From: Nocardia australiensis
GTDB lineage: Bacteria; Actinomycetota; Actinomycetes; Mycobacteriales; Mycobacteriaceae
DNA length: 64,000 nucleotides
NCBI RefSeq assembly: GCF_020733705.1
Contig: NZ_JAJFZM010000006.1
Coordinates: forward strand, 1-64,000
Direction of reading: 5' to 3'
Shown here piece by piece: positions 1 to 8,643 of this stretch. The stretch's first letter is position 1; each line of letters starts with the position of its first letter. Under the pieces are notes generated by a model. It had not been told where the DNA came from and searched no databases. It saw only the letters and a list, made by a program, of their open reading frames with translations. Made by a program: the position numbers and the translations under genes.

Positions 1-104
1 CCATCAGTTGGAGCATCGCGATGATGGGCGATCTGACCCTCACCGACGAACAATGCCGCATCGCCTCGGCGAATATCGCGCGAGACATCGTCGCCAAGAT
101 GTGA
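1..104 (+). CDS. C-terminal end of a hypothetical protein (cut by window edge)
   Basis: An open frame runs in from the left edge and stops at TGA 102-104. The visible tail is about 33 residues and ends in NIARDIVAKM. It is rich in Ala, Ile and Asp and reads like a normal helical C-terminus. No domain can be named from so little. The stop overlaps a GTG that could start the next reading frame, as in a coupled operon. Confidence 0.4.
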   Translation, partial: ISWSIAMMGDLTLTDEQCRIASANIARDIVAKM

Positions 105-446
105 ATACGGTTCGACCTGCGGACCATCGACGGCCACGACTTTCCCGAACACGGCTGGACCGACTACCCGCTGCCGTTTCTGGGGTCGCTGTGTACCGCG
201 ATCGGGGCTGCCCGCAGCGGTGAGGAAGCCGACTTCTACTTCTGGGAAGGGAACTTCTTCGTCAAGCTAGTCCCCATACCGCTTGCGCCTGATGCGCGGT
301 ACGTCGAGATATTTGCGGTGTACGACAGCGCTGACCGCGAGGAAGGCGGCATCGTGGAAGCCAGTTGCGTTTGCACGTTGACCGAATTGGCCCGGCGCTA
401 TGGACTTGCCCGGAACGCACGTCCGAAGGCCTCGGTCGAGCCATAA
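101..446 (+). pseudogene. Hypothetical ~115-residue protein, apparently frameshifted at its start
   Basis: From 105 to the TAA at 444-446 an open frame encodes a well-composed acidic/aromatic sequence (segments such as HDFPEHGWTDYPLPFLGSL and DFYFWEGNFFVKLVPIPL). This frame has no ATG or GTG start after the TGA at 102-104. A GTG at 101 overlaps that stop in the usual GTGA manner, but reads into the wrong frame. Removing one base near 108-110 would join GTG-AAT-ACG to the good frame. So this is either a recently broken gene or a sequencing error. The look is of a small immunity-type or hypothetical protein, but I do not recognise a family. Confidence 0.4.
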
Positions 447-510
447 CCGTGCCGGAACGCGATGCCCAGGTATCACGGCGAAGTCGCCACGGTGGCGGAG
501 GTCGATAGTG

Positions 511-2205
511 ATGTCGGTGCCCGCTGTAAGACTCTGGGACATGAGATGGGCAGTGGCGGAGACGGGCGAGGGAGGTGCGCGGCTGTGTCCACTTGATCAG
601 GACGGTCGGCCTGCGGGCGCCGTGGTGTGTGAGTCCTCGCTCGCCGAGGCGGTGCGCTCGCGCCCAGAGGTCGAGCGGTGGGTGTGGCGATCTACTGCCG
701 AGATCTATCGACAGTTGCTGGCGGCCGGTGTGTGGGTCGAGCGCTGCTACGACGTGGAGGCCGCAGAGGCGCTGCTGATCGGCCATGAGGAGGGCCAGTC
801 GGGGCAGGCCCGCTCGTTGGCGGCCGCCTGGGCGCGACTGCGCAACCTGCCTGTCCCGCCGGACGCGCCCGCGCGGGCCGCCGAGACCCAGCCGTCGCTG
901 TTCGAGTCGGGCCCGGTGCCGCTACCACCCGGCACGGACGAGTTCACCGCTCTGCTGGAGGTCTATGCGGGACAGGTGGCCCGTACGGCAAAGACCGAAT
1001 ATCCGGAGCGAATGCGGCTGCTGCTTGCCGCCGAATCGGCGGGCATGCTGGTGGCCACCGAGATGTCGCGCGCCGGGATCCCGTGGCGTGTGGACGTCCA
1101 CCGGGAATTGCTCGACAGGGTGCTGGGTGAGCGTATTTCGGGCGGGATGCAACCACGGCGGATGGTGGAGTTGGCCGACGAAGTGTCGCGGGCATTCGGG
1201 CAAGGCGTGCGAGTCCGACCCGACCTGCCCAATGACATCATCAAAGCCTTTGCACGCGCCGGGATTTCGCTGTCCTCCACGCGAAAGTGGGAACTCCAGG
1301 AGATCGATCACCCTGCGGTAGCGCCACTACTGGCCTACAAATCGCTCTATCGGCTGTACACCGCCCACGGCTGGTCCTGGCTCGAACAGTGGGTACACAA
1401 TGGCCGCTTTCGTCCCGAGTACGTGCCAGGCGGCACGGTCACCGGTCGCTGGACCACCAACGGCGGCGGTGCCCTACAGATACCCAAAGTGATCCGCCAA
1501 GCGATACGCGCGGACCCGGGATGGTGTCTGGTGGTCGCCGACGCCGACCAGATGGAGCCGCGAGTGCTTGCCGCGATCTCCCGTGATCCAGGGCTGATGG
1601 AGGTGGCCGGCCGCGGCGAAGACATGTACGCGGATCTGGCGGTTCGCGCGTTCGGTGGCGATCGCGCACAGGCCAAAGTCGCGCTACTCGGCGCAATTTA
1701 TGGCCAGACCTCCGGGGATGCGCTCACCCATATGGCTGAACTCCGCCGACGCTATCCGGCCGCGGTGGCGTATGTCGACGATGCGGCCAGTGCTGGTGAG
1801 CAGGGGCGCCTGGTGCGAACGTGGTTCGGCCGCACCTGTACACCCGCCGCATCAGCTGACCTGGCCGACCACGAGGAGGAGTATTCCGGCGGATACGGCA
1901 CCCCCAGGGCGCGTGCACGTGGCCGCTTCACCCGAAACTTCGTCGTACAGGGAAGCGCCGCCGACTGGACGCTTCTGGTCCTGGCCGGCCTGCGTCACGC
2001 GATGAGCCGCGCGGGATTGCGCGCCGAACTGGTCTTCTTCCAGCACGACGAGGTAATCGTGCATTGCCCGGCAGCGGAGGCCGCAACGGTCGCCGCAGCG
2101 ATCGCAACCGCGGCAGAAACCGCAGGCCGGGCCGCCTTCGGGCCGACGCCCGTGCGGTTCCCATTTACTACGGCGGTGGTGGAGTGCTATGGGGACGCCA
2201 AGTGA
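511..2205 (+). CDS. Family-A DNA polymerase (bifunctional 3'-5' exonuclease-like/polymerase)
   Basis: A 564-residue polymerase related to the C-terminal two thirds of DNA polymerase I. Motif A is VVADADQMEPR (about residues 341-351) with the metal-binding Asp. Motif B is KVALLGAIYGQTSG (about 389-402) and motif C is FFQHDEVIVH with the catalytic His-Asp-Glu. The N-terminal ~150 residues correspond to a shortened, divergent exonuclease-like region; no 5' nuclease domain is present, unlike PolA (about 900 residues). ATG 511 is chosen because GGAG lies about ten bases upstream; the open frame reaches back to 400. The stop overlaps the start region of the AlkB gene by 17 bases, which suggests one transcript and a shared role in repair or damage tolerance (inference). 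Confidence 0.85.
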   Translation: MSVPAVRLWDMRWAVAETGEGGARLCPLDQDGRPAGAVVCESSLAEAVRSRPEVERWVWRSTAEIYRQLLAAGVWVERCYDVEAAEALLIGHEEGQSGQARSLAAAWARLRNLPVPPDAPARAAETQPSLFESGPVPLPPGTDEFTALLEVYAGQVARTAKTEYPERMRLLLAAESAGMLVATEMSRAGIPWRVDVHRELLDRVLGERISGGMQPRRMVELADEVSRAFGQGVRVRPDLPNDIIKAFARAGISLSSTRKWELQEIDHPAVAPLLAYKSLYRLYTAHGWSWLEQWVHNGRFRPEYVPGGTVTGRWTTNGGGALQIPKVIRQAIRADPGWCLVVADADQMEPRVLAAISRDPGLMEVAGRGEDMYADLAVRAFGGDRAQAKVALLGAIYGQTSGDALTHMAELRRRYPAAVAYVDDAASAGEQGRLVRTWFGRTCTPAASADLADHEEEYSGGYGTPRARARGRFTRNFVVQGSAADWTLLVLAGLRHAMSRAGLRAELVFFQHDEVIVHCPAAEAATVAAAIATAAETAGRAAFGPTPVRFPFTTAVVECYGDAK

Positions 2206-2887
2206 GGATTCGCCGAACAACTATGTGCACATATGTTCGAATAGCAGTATCGTCGGCTGGGTGACGGCATGGTTGCAGGGCTCATTACTCGACGGTTTCG
2301 GGGATACCCGCCTCGACTCACTCGGAGGGATGCGCCGCACCGAATTGAGCCACGGGGCCTGGGTGGACGTCCAGCCCGGCTGGCTGGTCGGCGCGGACAC
2401 GCTGTTCGACAGATTGGCCGACCGGGTGCCGTGGCAGGCCGAGCGGCGGCCGATGTATGACCGGGTGGTGGATGTGCCGCGATTGTTGCACTTCTACGAC
2501 GAGGGCGACGCGCTCCCCGAACCGGTGCTCGACGATGCCCGTGACGCGTTGAGCAAGCACTATCGGAATGAACTCGGCGAGCCCTTCCGAACTGCCGGAC
2601 TCTGCTATTACCGCGATGGGCGTGACAGCGTCGCCTGGCACGGCGACACCTCCGGCCGTGGCGCCACCCACGACACCATGGTCGCCATCGTCTCGGTCGG
2701 CGCACCCCGCACCCTGATGTTGCGGCCACACGGCGGCGGCGAGAGCCTGCGATATCAGGTGGGACATGGCGATCTGCTCGTCATGGGCGGGACGTGCCAG
2801 CGCACCTGGGAACATGCGGTCCCGAAAACACGCAAACCCGCCGGACCGCGAATCAGCATCCAGTTCCGGCCGCGCAACGTGCGCTGA
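2189..2887 (+). CDS. AlkB-family 2-oxoglutarate/Fe(II)-dependent dioxygenase
   Basis: A protein of up to 232 residues with the AlkB core. The metal-binding HxD is in VAWHGDTSG, the distal His is in WEHAVPK, and the 2-oxoglutarate-binding Arg region is GPRISIQFR. Such enzymes remove alkyl groups from nucleic-acid bases by oxidation. The ATG at 2189 lies inside the end of the polymerase gene. A GTG at 2261 just before AWLQGSLLDG matches the usual N-terminus of actinobacterial members better, so the true start may be 24 codons further in. The tight overlap with the polymerase gene suggests joint expression. Confidence 0.85.
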   Translation: MGTPSEDSPNNYVHICSNSSIVGWVTAWLQGSLLDGFGDTRLDSLGGMRRTELSHGAWVDVQPGWLVGADTLFDRLADRVPWQAERRPMYDRVVDVPRLLHFYDEGDALPEPVLDDARDALSKHYRNELGEPFRTAGLCYYRDGRDSVAWHGDTSGRGATHDTMVAIVSVGAPRTLMLRPHGGGESLRYQVGHGDLLVMGGTCQRTWEHAVPKTRKPAGPRISIQFRPRNVR

Positions 2888-3041
2888 CGCCGCTCTGCCC
2901 GCCCATCGACGAGATCCACGCCGCCATCCGCAGTGGTTCGCGCATCGAAGCGCGGCGACCCAGCATCACTGGGCTTCTCATCATCCCGGAGCTGAAATCC
3001 GACGCGCGTACCCGCCGGTCGAAATAGCTTGGCCGCGAATA

Positions 3042-3844
3042 TCAGTCGGCGGCGGTCGGCGGCCCGACCGCCGGAAAACGGCGACGACGAACAGTCGCGG
3101 CGTGCGACCAGACCGCGCGGTCGAGGTCACCCGCTACGCCGCTTGCGAGCACCTCGGCGCGAGCCCGGCGGGCGATGTTCACCTCGCGGCGATACTGACG
3201 GAAGATCTGCACCTCGCCGTTACGGTCGGCTTCATCGAGGTATGTGTAGTCCATGCCATGGTAGGCGTAGTCACCCAGCGTAGCGAGATCAGTTGCCCAA
3301 CTGCGCAATTGATGGTGACCACCGAAAATCGTGATCAGACCACCGATGCGGTCGACTCGCGGCGTGCCAACGGGCAATTCATCGAAACGCCAGATCCGTT
3401 CGCCGGGGGCGCGGGAGCGCCACTCCCGCAACTCGGCCACCGCCTGCGGCAGGCCGAAGGTCTGCCAGCGGACGGTTCCTTCCGAACGTTCTCGAAACGG
3501 CATCCGGCGCCGCAGATCCGCGGCGGCGGCCCTGGTGAGGACCGTCCGTTCCACGGGCACCACGACGATCGGATCGGCGGGCGCCGCATCGAACGGATTC
3601 GGGTCCAGATGCTCCGGATCGATCACGACAAGGGTGCCCGGCCGACGTTGATACGCCAGACCCCACAGCAATCGGGCAAGCACACGCGATCCCCGCCAGT
3701 CAGAACACCACGAACGCTGACACCGGGCAACCGAATTTCCCGCCCGGACCAGTAGTCCCCGGCGCGCAATAGACCGCCAGACAACGACACCGCGATGCCG
3801 CCGAACTGGCTCGAATCGGCGTGCTGACGCGGTACCGAGGTCAC
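3042..3844 (-). pseudogene. Hypothetical protein split by a frameshift near 3680
   Basis: Two minus-strand frames join naturally if two bases are lost from the GTGTG run near 3680. The first (GTG 3844, down to about 3680) ends its sensible part in RGVLTGGDRV. The second continues as LARLLWGLAYQRRPGTLVVIDPE and stops at 3042. The joined product would be about 265 residues, ordinary actinobacterial composition, with no motif I recognise. Alternatives are two real overlapping genes, a sequencing slip, or a recent null allele. Either half alone looks incomplete: the first fades into Cys-rich non-protein-like sequence and the second starts mid-helix. Confidence 0.45.
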
Positions 3845-3982
3845 CCTGTCACGTGAACTCTCCGGTCCGAGTAAACATGCGATTGCGGGAAGTACCCGTC
3901 ATGCCATGTCGCTCGCGAAAGCCTTTCGATGCGCGAACGACACACAGCACCACCGCATTTCGAACAGCGAGACCGCTGACGG

Positions 3983-4558
3983 CTACCGATCCTTGACGAC
4001 CGATTCGACCAGTTCGCGGACAGCGGTCAGAAGCCGATCGGTTTCACCCGCCCGGGCCAGGTTCTGCACCAGCGGGCCCCCCAGCGCCCCGAACAGGAGC
4101 CTGCCGACCAGTTCCGCATCCAGATCCGGGCGCGCCTCACGCAGCAGGGCGGTGATGTGCGCGTCCCAGTAGTCGTGGATTTCGGCGGCCCGCGGATGTG
4201 GCGGCCCGGCCAGATACGCGGCGGTCACCTCGATGTTGTCACTCAGCAATCGCACGAACGCGTCGAAAAACGCCAGCAACCGCGCATCGGCCGGCGCACC
4301 GGGCCCCAATGGTGGCGGCCCGCTGCGGACCGCGTCCATCAGGGCGAAGGTGCTCTCGGCAATCATTTCGTGCAGCAGCCCGGCGCGGTTGCCGAAGCGA
4401 TGGAAAATCGTGCCCTTGCCGACTCCCGCCGCCGCTGCGACTCGGTCCATAGTGAGCGCGTCGGCGCCGTGTTCGGCGAGCAACGCGGCGGTCGCGTCCA
4501 GTATCACCCGCCGGTTACGTGCCGCATCGGCCCGTTCCTTCGGGCGTGCGTCGGTCAT
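3983..4558 (-). CDS. TetR-family transcriptional regulator
   Basis: 191 residues with an N-terminal TetR helix-turn-helix: RRVILDATAALLAEHG, then DALTMDRVAAAAGVGKGTI and FHRFGNRAGLL, at about residues 14-60. The C-terminal ligand domain is ordinary in length. ATG 4558 is preferred over the longer frame beginning at 4627, because the extra residues cover the operator region and do not look like a TetR N-terminus. It is divergent from the oxidoreductase gene at 4642, with two similar palindromes between them. It therefore very probably represses itself and that gene in response to a small molecule (inference). Confidence 0.9.
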   Translation of the reverse strand: MTDARPKERADAARNRRVILDATAALLAEHGADALTMDRVAAAAGVGKGTIFHRFGNRAGLLHEMIAESTFALMDAVRSGPPPLGPGAPADARLLAFFDAFVRLLSDNIEVTAAYLAGPPHPRAAEIHDYWDAHITALLREARPDLDAELVGRLLFGALGGPLVQNLARAGETDRLLTAVRELVESVVKDR

Positions 4559-4579
4559 TCCACCACCTTCATTGACAAC

Positions 4580-4594
4580 TTGACCAGCGGTCAA
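4580..4594. promoter_or_regulatory. Palindromic operator, probable TetR site 1
   Basis: TTGACCAGCGGTCAA is a perfect six-base inverted repeat around a three-base centre, between the divergent regulator and oxidoreductase genes. An additional TTGAC lies just upstream at 4572-4576. Confidence 0.6.
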
Positions 4595-4612
4595 TATCGT
4601 TGCGAACACAAC

Positions 4613-4627
4613 TGGACCGACAGTCAA
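4613..4627. promoter_or_regulatory. Second, imperfect operator copy, probable TetR site 2
   Basis: Read on the minus strand this is TTGACTGTCGGTCCA, matching the first site at 11 of 15 positions. It lies just before the ribosome-binding site of the oxidoreductase gene, a position suited to repression. Confidence 0.45.
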
Positions 4628-4641
4628 GTTAAGGAGTTGCT

Positions 4642-5625
4642 ATGCAGGCAATCGTAATGACCGGTGTCGGCGGACCCGACGTACTGGTCGCACGGGAGGC
4701 GCCGACACCACACCCCGGCGTGGGCGAACTGGTGATTCGCGCGGAGGCGATTCCGGTGCTCTTTCCGGAGACCAAGTTGCGTTCGGGCGAGTTCCCGCTG
4801 GCCGTCGAACCACCGCTGGTGTTCGGCTTCCAGGCTGCTGGGGTGGTTACCGAGGTCGGCCCCGATGTCGACGCCGGGCTCATCGGACAACGAGTCGCCG
4901 TTGCCACAACGGGTTTCGGCGCATACGCCGAATTCGTCTGCGTACCAGCGGATTCCATCACCCCGATCCCCGACGGGCTGTCGTCGGACGATGCGGCCGC
5001 AATCGTGATGAACGGTTCGGTGGCACTCGCCCTGCTGCACACCGCCGCGCTCACCGGCACCGAGACCGTGCTGATAGAAGCGGCCGCGACGGGTGTCGGC
5101 AGCGCATTGACCCAGCTCGCGAAGGAGTTCGGCGCGGCACGGGTCATCGCCACCGCCGGTGGCCCGCAGAAGGCGGCCCAGGCACGCAAGCTCGGCGCCG
5201 ACGAGGTCATCGATCACACCGATCCACACTGGCCGCAGCGATTGCGCGAAACACTCGGCGACGCAACGGTCGACGTAACGTTCGACTCGATCGGCGGACC
5301 ATCCGCCACCGCGGTGCTCGACGCCATGACACCTGTGCGTGGCCGAATGCTCAGCTACGGCTGGCTTTCGGGCGCACCGGCCGAGGTCACCGCGACGGAT
5401 CTGATCACCCGCGGCCTCACCCTCACCGGCTGCGCCGGCCCGGACTGGCTGGCGCGCGTCGCGCACGCACGCACCGAGACCCTGCGACGCGCGGCCACCG
5501 GCAGCCTCGAGTCAGTAGTCGAAACCGTCCTTCCACTCGAGCAAGCAGGCCTGGCCCACCAACTCGTGGAAAGCCGCTCCCCCATCGGCAAAATCATCCT
5601 TCGCCCAGGGCCGATTGCCGGGTAG
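4642..5625 (+). CDS. Zinc-independent medium-chain NADPH:quinone oxidoreductase-like protein
   Basis: 327 residues of the MDR superfamily (quinone reductase type). The N-terminal GroES-like domain contains PPLVFGFQAAGVVTEVG. The Rossmann domain has AAATGVGSALTQLAK (NADPH-binding loop) followed by VIATAGGPQKAAQARKLGAD. Zinc ligands of alcohol dehydrogenases are absent. An AAGGAG ribosome-binding site lies seven bases before the ATG. It is divergent from and probably controlled by the TetR gene. It likely reduces quinones or other electrophiles using NADPH; the true substrate cannot be told. Confidence 0.88.
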   Translation: MQAIVMTGVGGPDVLVAREAPTPHPGVGELVIRAEAIPVLFPETKLRSGEFPLAVEPPLVFGFQAAGVVTEVGPDVDAGLIGQRVAVATTGFGAYAEFVCVPADSITPIPDGLSSDDAAAIVMNGSVALALLHTAALTGTETVLIEAAATGVGSALTQLAKEFGAARVIATAGGPQKAAQARKLGADEVIDHTDPHWPQRLRETLGDATVDVTFDSIGGPSATAVLDAMTPVRGRMLSYGWLSGAPAEVTATDLITRGLTLTGCAGPDWLARVAHARTETLRRAATGSLESVVETVLPLEQAGLAHQLVESRSPIGKIILRPGPIAG

Positions 5626-6147
5626 TGCCGCCACGGGGTTCGGTCAGGTGAGTGGGTGGCCTCGGCGACAGTATTGCGATAGCCGGGGTCGCTGTCGGTG
5701 GCAGTGGGTTGGACCAGGCCCAGATGTGGTCGGCGGTGCGGATCGGGGGTGAGGACGAACGCGACCATTAGTCGGCGGGTTCCCGGTTATCGTGAGAGCG
5801 ATCGCGCATTTCGGAAGTGTTTCACGAGTTCCCCTATGCAACAACTGTTTTCGATGTAGTCAGTCAGTCCAGCGCGGGCATGGACAAGTTGGCGTGTGCG
5901 TACCAGACCCGCCAACTCACTGGATGGAACCGGTCCGGATCAAGGTCGGCGCGTATCCAAGGTCATGCAGCCAGCCCGCAGCCACCAGCACCACTGGATC
6001 ATCGACCACACCTCCTGCTAGCGCCGCGCTACACCTTCGACGTGCCGTAACCGACGCGGCAGCACGCACAGGTGCTCATATGCGAGTTTGGCCGGTCCCC
6101 GATGACGAGACCACCAGGTATTGAGTCCGGGTTGTTTTCGTCCAGAT
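5626..6147. other. Gene-free stretch before the IS3 remnant
   Basis: About 520 bases with no convincing coding frame on either strand. Short open frames here have the composition of chance frames. I see no tRNA, clear terminator or strong palindrome. It joins the oxidoreductase gene to the transposase remnant and may be the decayed end of an insertion. Confidence 0.5.
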
Positions 6148-6660
6148 TCAGTTGATGTCGCAGGCGACAGGATGATGCGTGTGGCTGCGGGCGGCAGCGT
6201 ACTCGGCCGGGGTTCGATCGCTCAGCGCCGAATGGCGATGCCGCCGATTGCGATCGTCCTTGAAGTCTCCGATCACGACGCGGGCCTCAAGCAGGCTCGT
6301 CCAGTGGTTACGGTTCAAGGACTCCTCGCGCAGGCGCCGGTTGAACGACTCGATGTAGCCGTTATTCCACGGCGTACCGGGCGGAATGCAGATGATGCCA
6401 ACCCGTTCTTCGCAGAATCGTTGCAACGCAACAGAAATCATCTCCGGCCCGTTGTCGCACCGCAGCACCTTCGGTGGACTGCCAGCCGCGGCGAACACCT
6501 TCTCCAGCTCAGCGACGAGCCGTTCGGCGGTGATCGAGCGTTCCACCAGCGGCAGGCCCTTTGGGGCAGGCAGGGAAGCCAGCCCCGGTACACGCAGCCC
6601 ACCACCCAACCAGGTCCATTGCCCACGTCGTCAACTCCAAGCTCCACGTGTGGCAGGCAT
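6148..6660 (-). mobile_element. IS3-family transposase remnant (integrase core, 5' part lost)
   Basis: The frame ending at 6148 carries the C-terminal half of an IS3-type DDE transposase. It has VERSITAERLVAELEKVFAA, then VLRCDNGPEMIS (second catalytic Asp), PPGTPWNNGYIESFNRRLRE (catalytic Glu) and HSALSDRTPAEYAA. Upstream, WAMDLV (first Asp region) appears in a different frame near 6620, with intervening residues lost. OrfA and the N-terminal half of OrfB are missing. The element is therefore dead; I could not identify its terminal repeats. Confidence 0.85.
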
Positions 6661-6665
6661 CTCGC

Positions 6666-7793
6666 TCAGTTAGGACTAGAACCGAATTTGTATACCGATC
6701 CGCCAGGCTGCTTGCGCCCAGAATTCTCATGCGGTGTCGGTACAAACGATCGAAGAACCGCAGGAGGAATTGCCAAGGGATCGGCCGCAGAACGGTATGG
6801 CTTCGGCCCAAAACGTCGACTGAGCAGAGTCCATAACAGCAACGGGCTTTCGTTACCAACCTGCACTGGCTCTTCTTTTCGCCAGCCTTTGGCAGACAAC
6901 TGAACAAACAGCGACCTCTTACGAGTCTCATTGATAAGTTCGAGCGCACTCGCCCTCATTATTAGGGCTTGTATGGACACTCCCCATGTTGCCTTGATTC
7001 GCGCGTAGTCAGTTAAAGTCGTTGCATCGGATAGAACTTCCACCGCGCGTGACCTTGGTACGAGCAGTGCTGTCGCAAACTTATTCGCCTCGGCCTCCGG
7101 ATCAGCAGCACGCGGACGGTAGGCATGAAGAACCATATGCCCGACCTCGTGCGCAATCGTGAATCGTTGCCGATCACCGTGGATGCCAGGGAAGAACCCA
7201 ATCAAGCCGCTTGCACCCAGACCGCCCCAATATGATGCTCCGAAGTGCCCCCCTCCTACGGGTGCTTCGTCACCGTCAATTTGAGGGGGAACAATAGGCA
7301 CCACTGCTATGCCGGCACGCTCAAGTGCACGCGTTAGATGCGGAATCGGCGCATCCGGCGCGAGTCGCAACGCTTCTCTAGTCTGATCGGCCAGTTCGTT
7401 GATCTCATCATCGGTCACCGATTCCTGCGTTAGGAATGGCAAATCGACCATCGGATACTTACCCTCTGCGATCAACCCATCTGACACTCGATAGCTTTCG
7501 CCGAACCATCGATTGATACGCCGGGTCATGGTTTTACTTGCACCAGCAAGCTTGCGAAACCGTAATGAATCCAAAGGGATAGAACCTGACTCAACGTGGA
7601 AAAAACTCAATGGAGTCCCAGTCGCCTTCGCGATGATTTCCAACTCGGCATCAGTAGCATCCCGAGATTGGGTTTCCACGTCGGACAACCAGGATTGGCC
7701 CAATCCAGTCATCCCAGAAAGTTGATTCTGCGTGAACCCGAATAGCTCACGCAACGCACGTATCCGTTCACCCGGAGAGGCCGGGAGCATCAT
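6666..7793 (-). CDS. XRE helix-turn-helix / ImmA-IrrE metallopeptidase fusion
   Basis: About 375 residues. Residues ~5-60 form an XRE DNA-binding domain (GERIRALRELFGFTQNQLS, WLSDVETQSRD). The middle and C-terminal parts are an ImmA/IrrE zinc peptidase with TIAHEVGHMVLH (HEXXH) and a downstream ADPEAEANKFATALLVP helix carrying the third ligand. Such proteins cleave repressors or act as antitoxin/regulator in phage, ICE and stress switches. Adjacent ATGs at 7793 and 7790 follow a GGAAGG ribosome-binding site. It overlaps the upstream gene by 26 bases, so the two are translated together. The coding is visibly less GC-rich than the backbone, consistent with transfer. Confidence 0.88.
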   Translation of the reverse strand: MMLPASPGERIRALRELFGFTQNQLSGMTGLGQSWLSDVETQSRDATDAELEIIAKATGTPLSFFHVESGSIPLDSLRFRKLAGASKTMTRRINRWFGESYRVSDGLIAEGKYPMVDLPFLTQESVTDDEINELADQTREALRLAPDAPIPHLTRALERAGIAVVPIVPPQIDGDEAPVGGGHFGASYWGGLGASGLIGFFPGIHGDRQRFTIAHEVGHMVLHAYRPRAADPEAEANKFATALLVPRSRAVEVLSDATTLTDYARIKATWGVSIQALIMRASALELINETRKRSLFVQLSAKGWRKEEPVQVGNESPLLLWTLLSRRFGPKPYRSAADPLAIPPAVLRSFVPTPHENSGRKQPGGSVYKFGSSPN

Positions 7794-8409
7794 CACCACC
7801 TTCCTCGTCCTCCGCCTCGGGCATCCACAGGTCCAGCCCCTCATCAGTGGGCTGGAACTCCAGGTCAGTTAGCTCTTCGGCGGTTTCGGGGAGCACAAAC
7901 TCAAGGTCGACCTTGGCTCTTTCGCCCCATTTCCACCGGCCAATCGTACGGACGATCCGAAAGGTAGGCGCCGCCGACACCGGGTCTATTCGCCAGATTC
8001 CGAGCAGCCGATCGTTCGGCTCCCCACCCAAAGGCAGCTGAAACGGCAATGGCGGATTGTTGTAGTAGGCCTGACGTGCTGCGTTGGTGCCGGGAGGCGG
8101 AATGTGGTCGTCCACGTGAGCGTGCAGGAGTTGGACCCGATAGTTGCTATCGGTCAACCACAGCGCGCCGTTCTGCGAGTGCCTTCCGGTCAACCTCCAC
8201 GGACCGAGAGTCCCCGGTTTCACCTCCCGGAGCTTGTGGTGGGCCAACGCGCGGATCGTATGAGTGGCATGCCACCCGTAGAACTCGGAGTCGATGAGCT
8301 CCGGCAACCGGGCGCGACGGGTCTGCTCGGCCCAGGCGAAGGTGTCATGGAGCGGCTCGCACAGGTCCGACAGCGCCGTCCGGATCCGCTCCACGTGCTC
8401 CTTAATCAT
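7768..8409 (-). CDS. Hypothetical partner of the XRE-ImmA protein
   Basis: 213 residues from ATG 8409; the open frame extends to 8517 but the extra part is unconvincing. It begins MIKEHVERIRTALSDLCEPL, has a Trp/Pro-rich middle (WRIDPVSAAPTFRIVRTIGR), and ends in a strongly acidic tail (MPEAEDEEGGDDAP). No enzyme motif is recognisable. It lies directly upstream of, and overlaps, the XRE-ImmA gene. In that position one would expect a toxin, a target protein cleaved by ImmA, or a signal sensor (inference). I do not recognise the family. Confidence 0.7.
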   Translation of the reverse strand: MIKEHVERIRTALSDLCEPLHDTFAWAEQTRRARLPELIDSEFYGWHATHTIRALAHHKLREVKPGTLGPWRLTGRHSQNGALWLTDSNYRVQLLHAHVDDHIPPPGTNAARQAYYNNPPLPFQLPLGGEPNDRLLGIWRIDPVSAAPTFRIVRTIGRWKWGERAKVDLEFVLPETAEELTDLEFQPTDEGLDLWMPEAEDEEGGDDAPGLSG

Positions 8410-8643
8410 GCCGACGATATTATCAGCAAGAAAGTTAAGGTGCACACCTGTTTGATAGCTGGCGTGTCCGGCCACGCGGTCGCCGACGCGGCACTGGCTC
8501 TTACTTTGGACATACAAACGCCGGCATTAAGAATGCGAACAGAGACGCACGGAGCACCCCCAAAAATCGGCGAATACCTGGTGTCGCAACGTCATTGGCA
8601 GACCGTTACGAACCGGAGCGGACCGTAGGATCGATCAGATTCA

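Noticed and set aside
2888..3027. Short protein-like tail (IDEIHAAIRSGSRIEARRPS) after the AlkB gene
   Set aside because: About 45 codons without a start or recognisable family; could be a remnant but the support is too thin to list.
2766..3755. Plus-strand open frame of 329 codons
   Set aside because: Antisense over the frameshifted hypothetical gene; Arg/Pro/His-rich composition typical of shadow frames.
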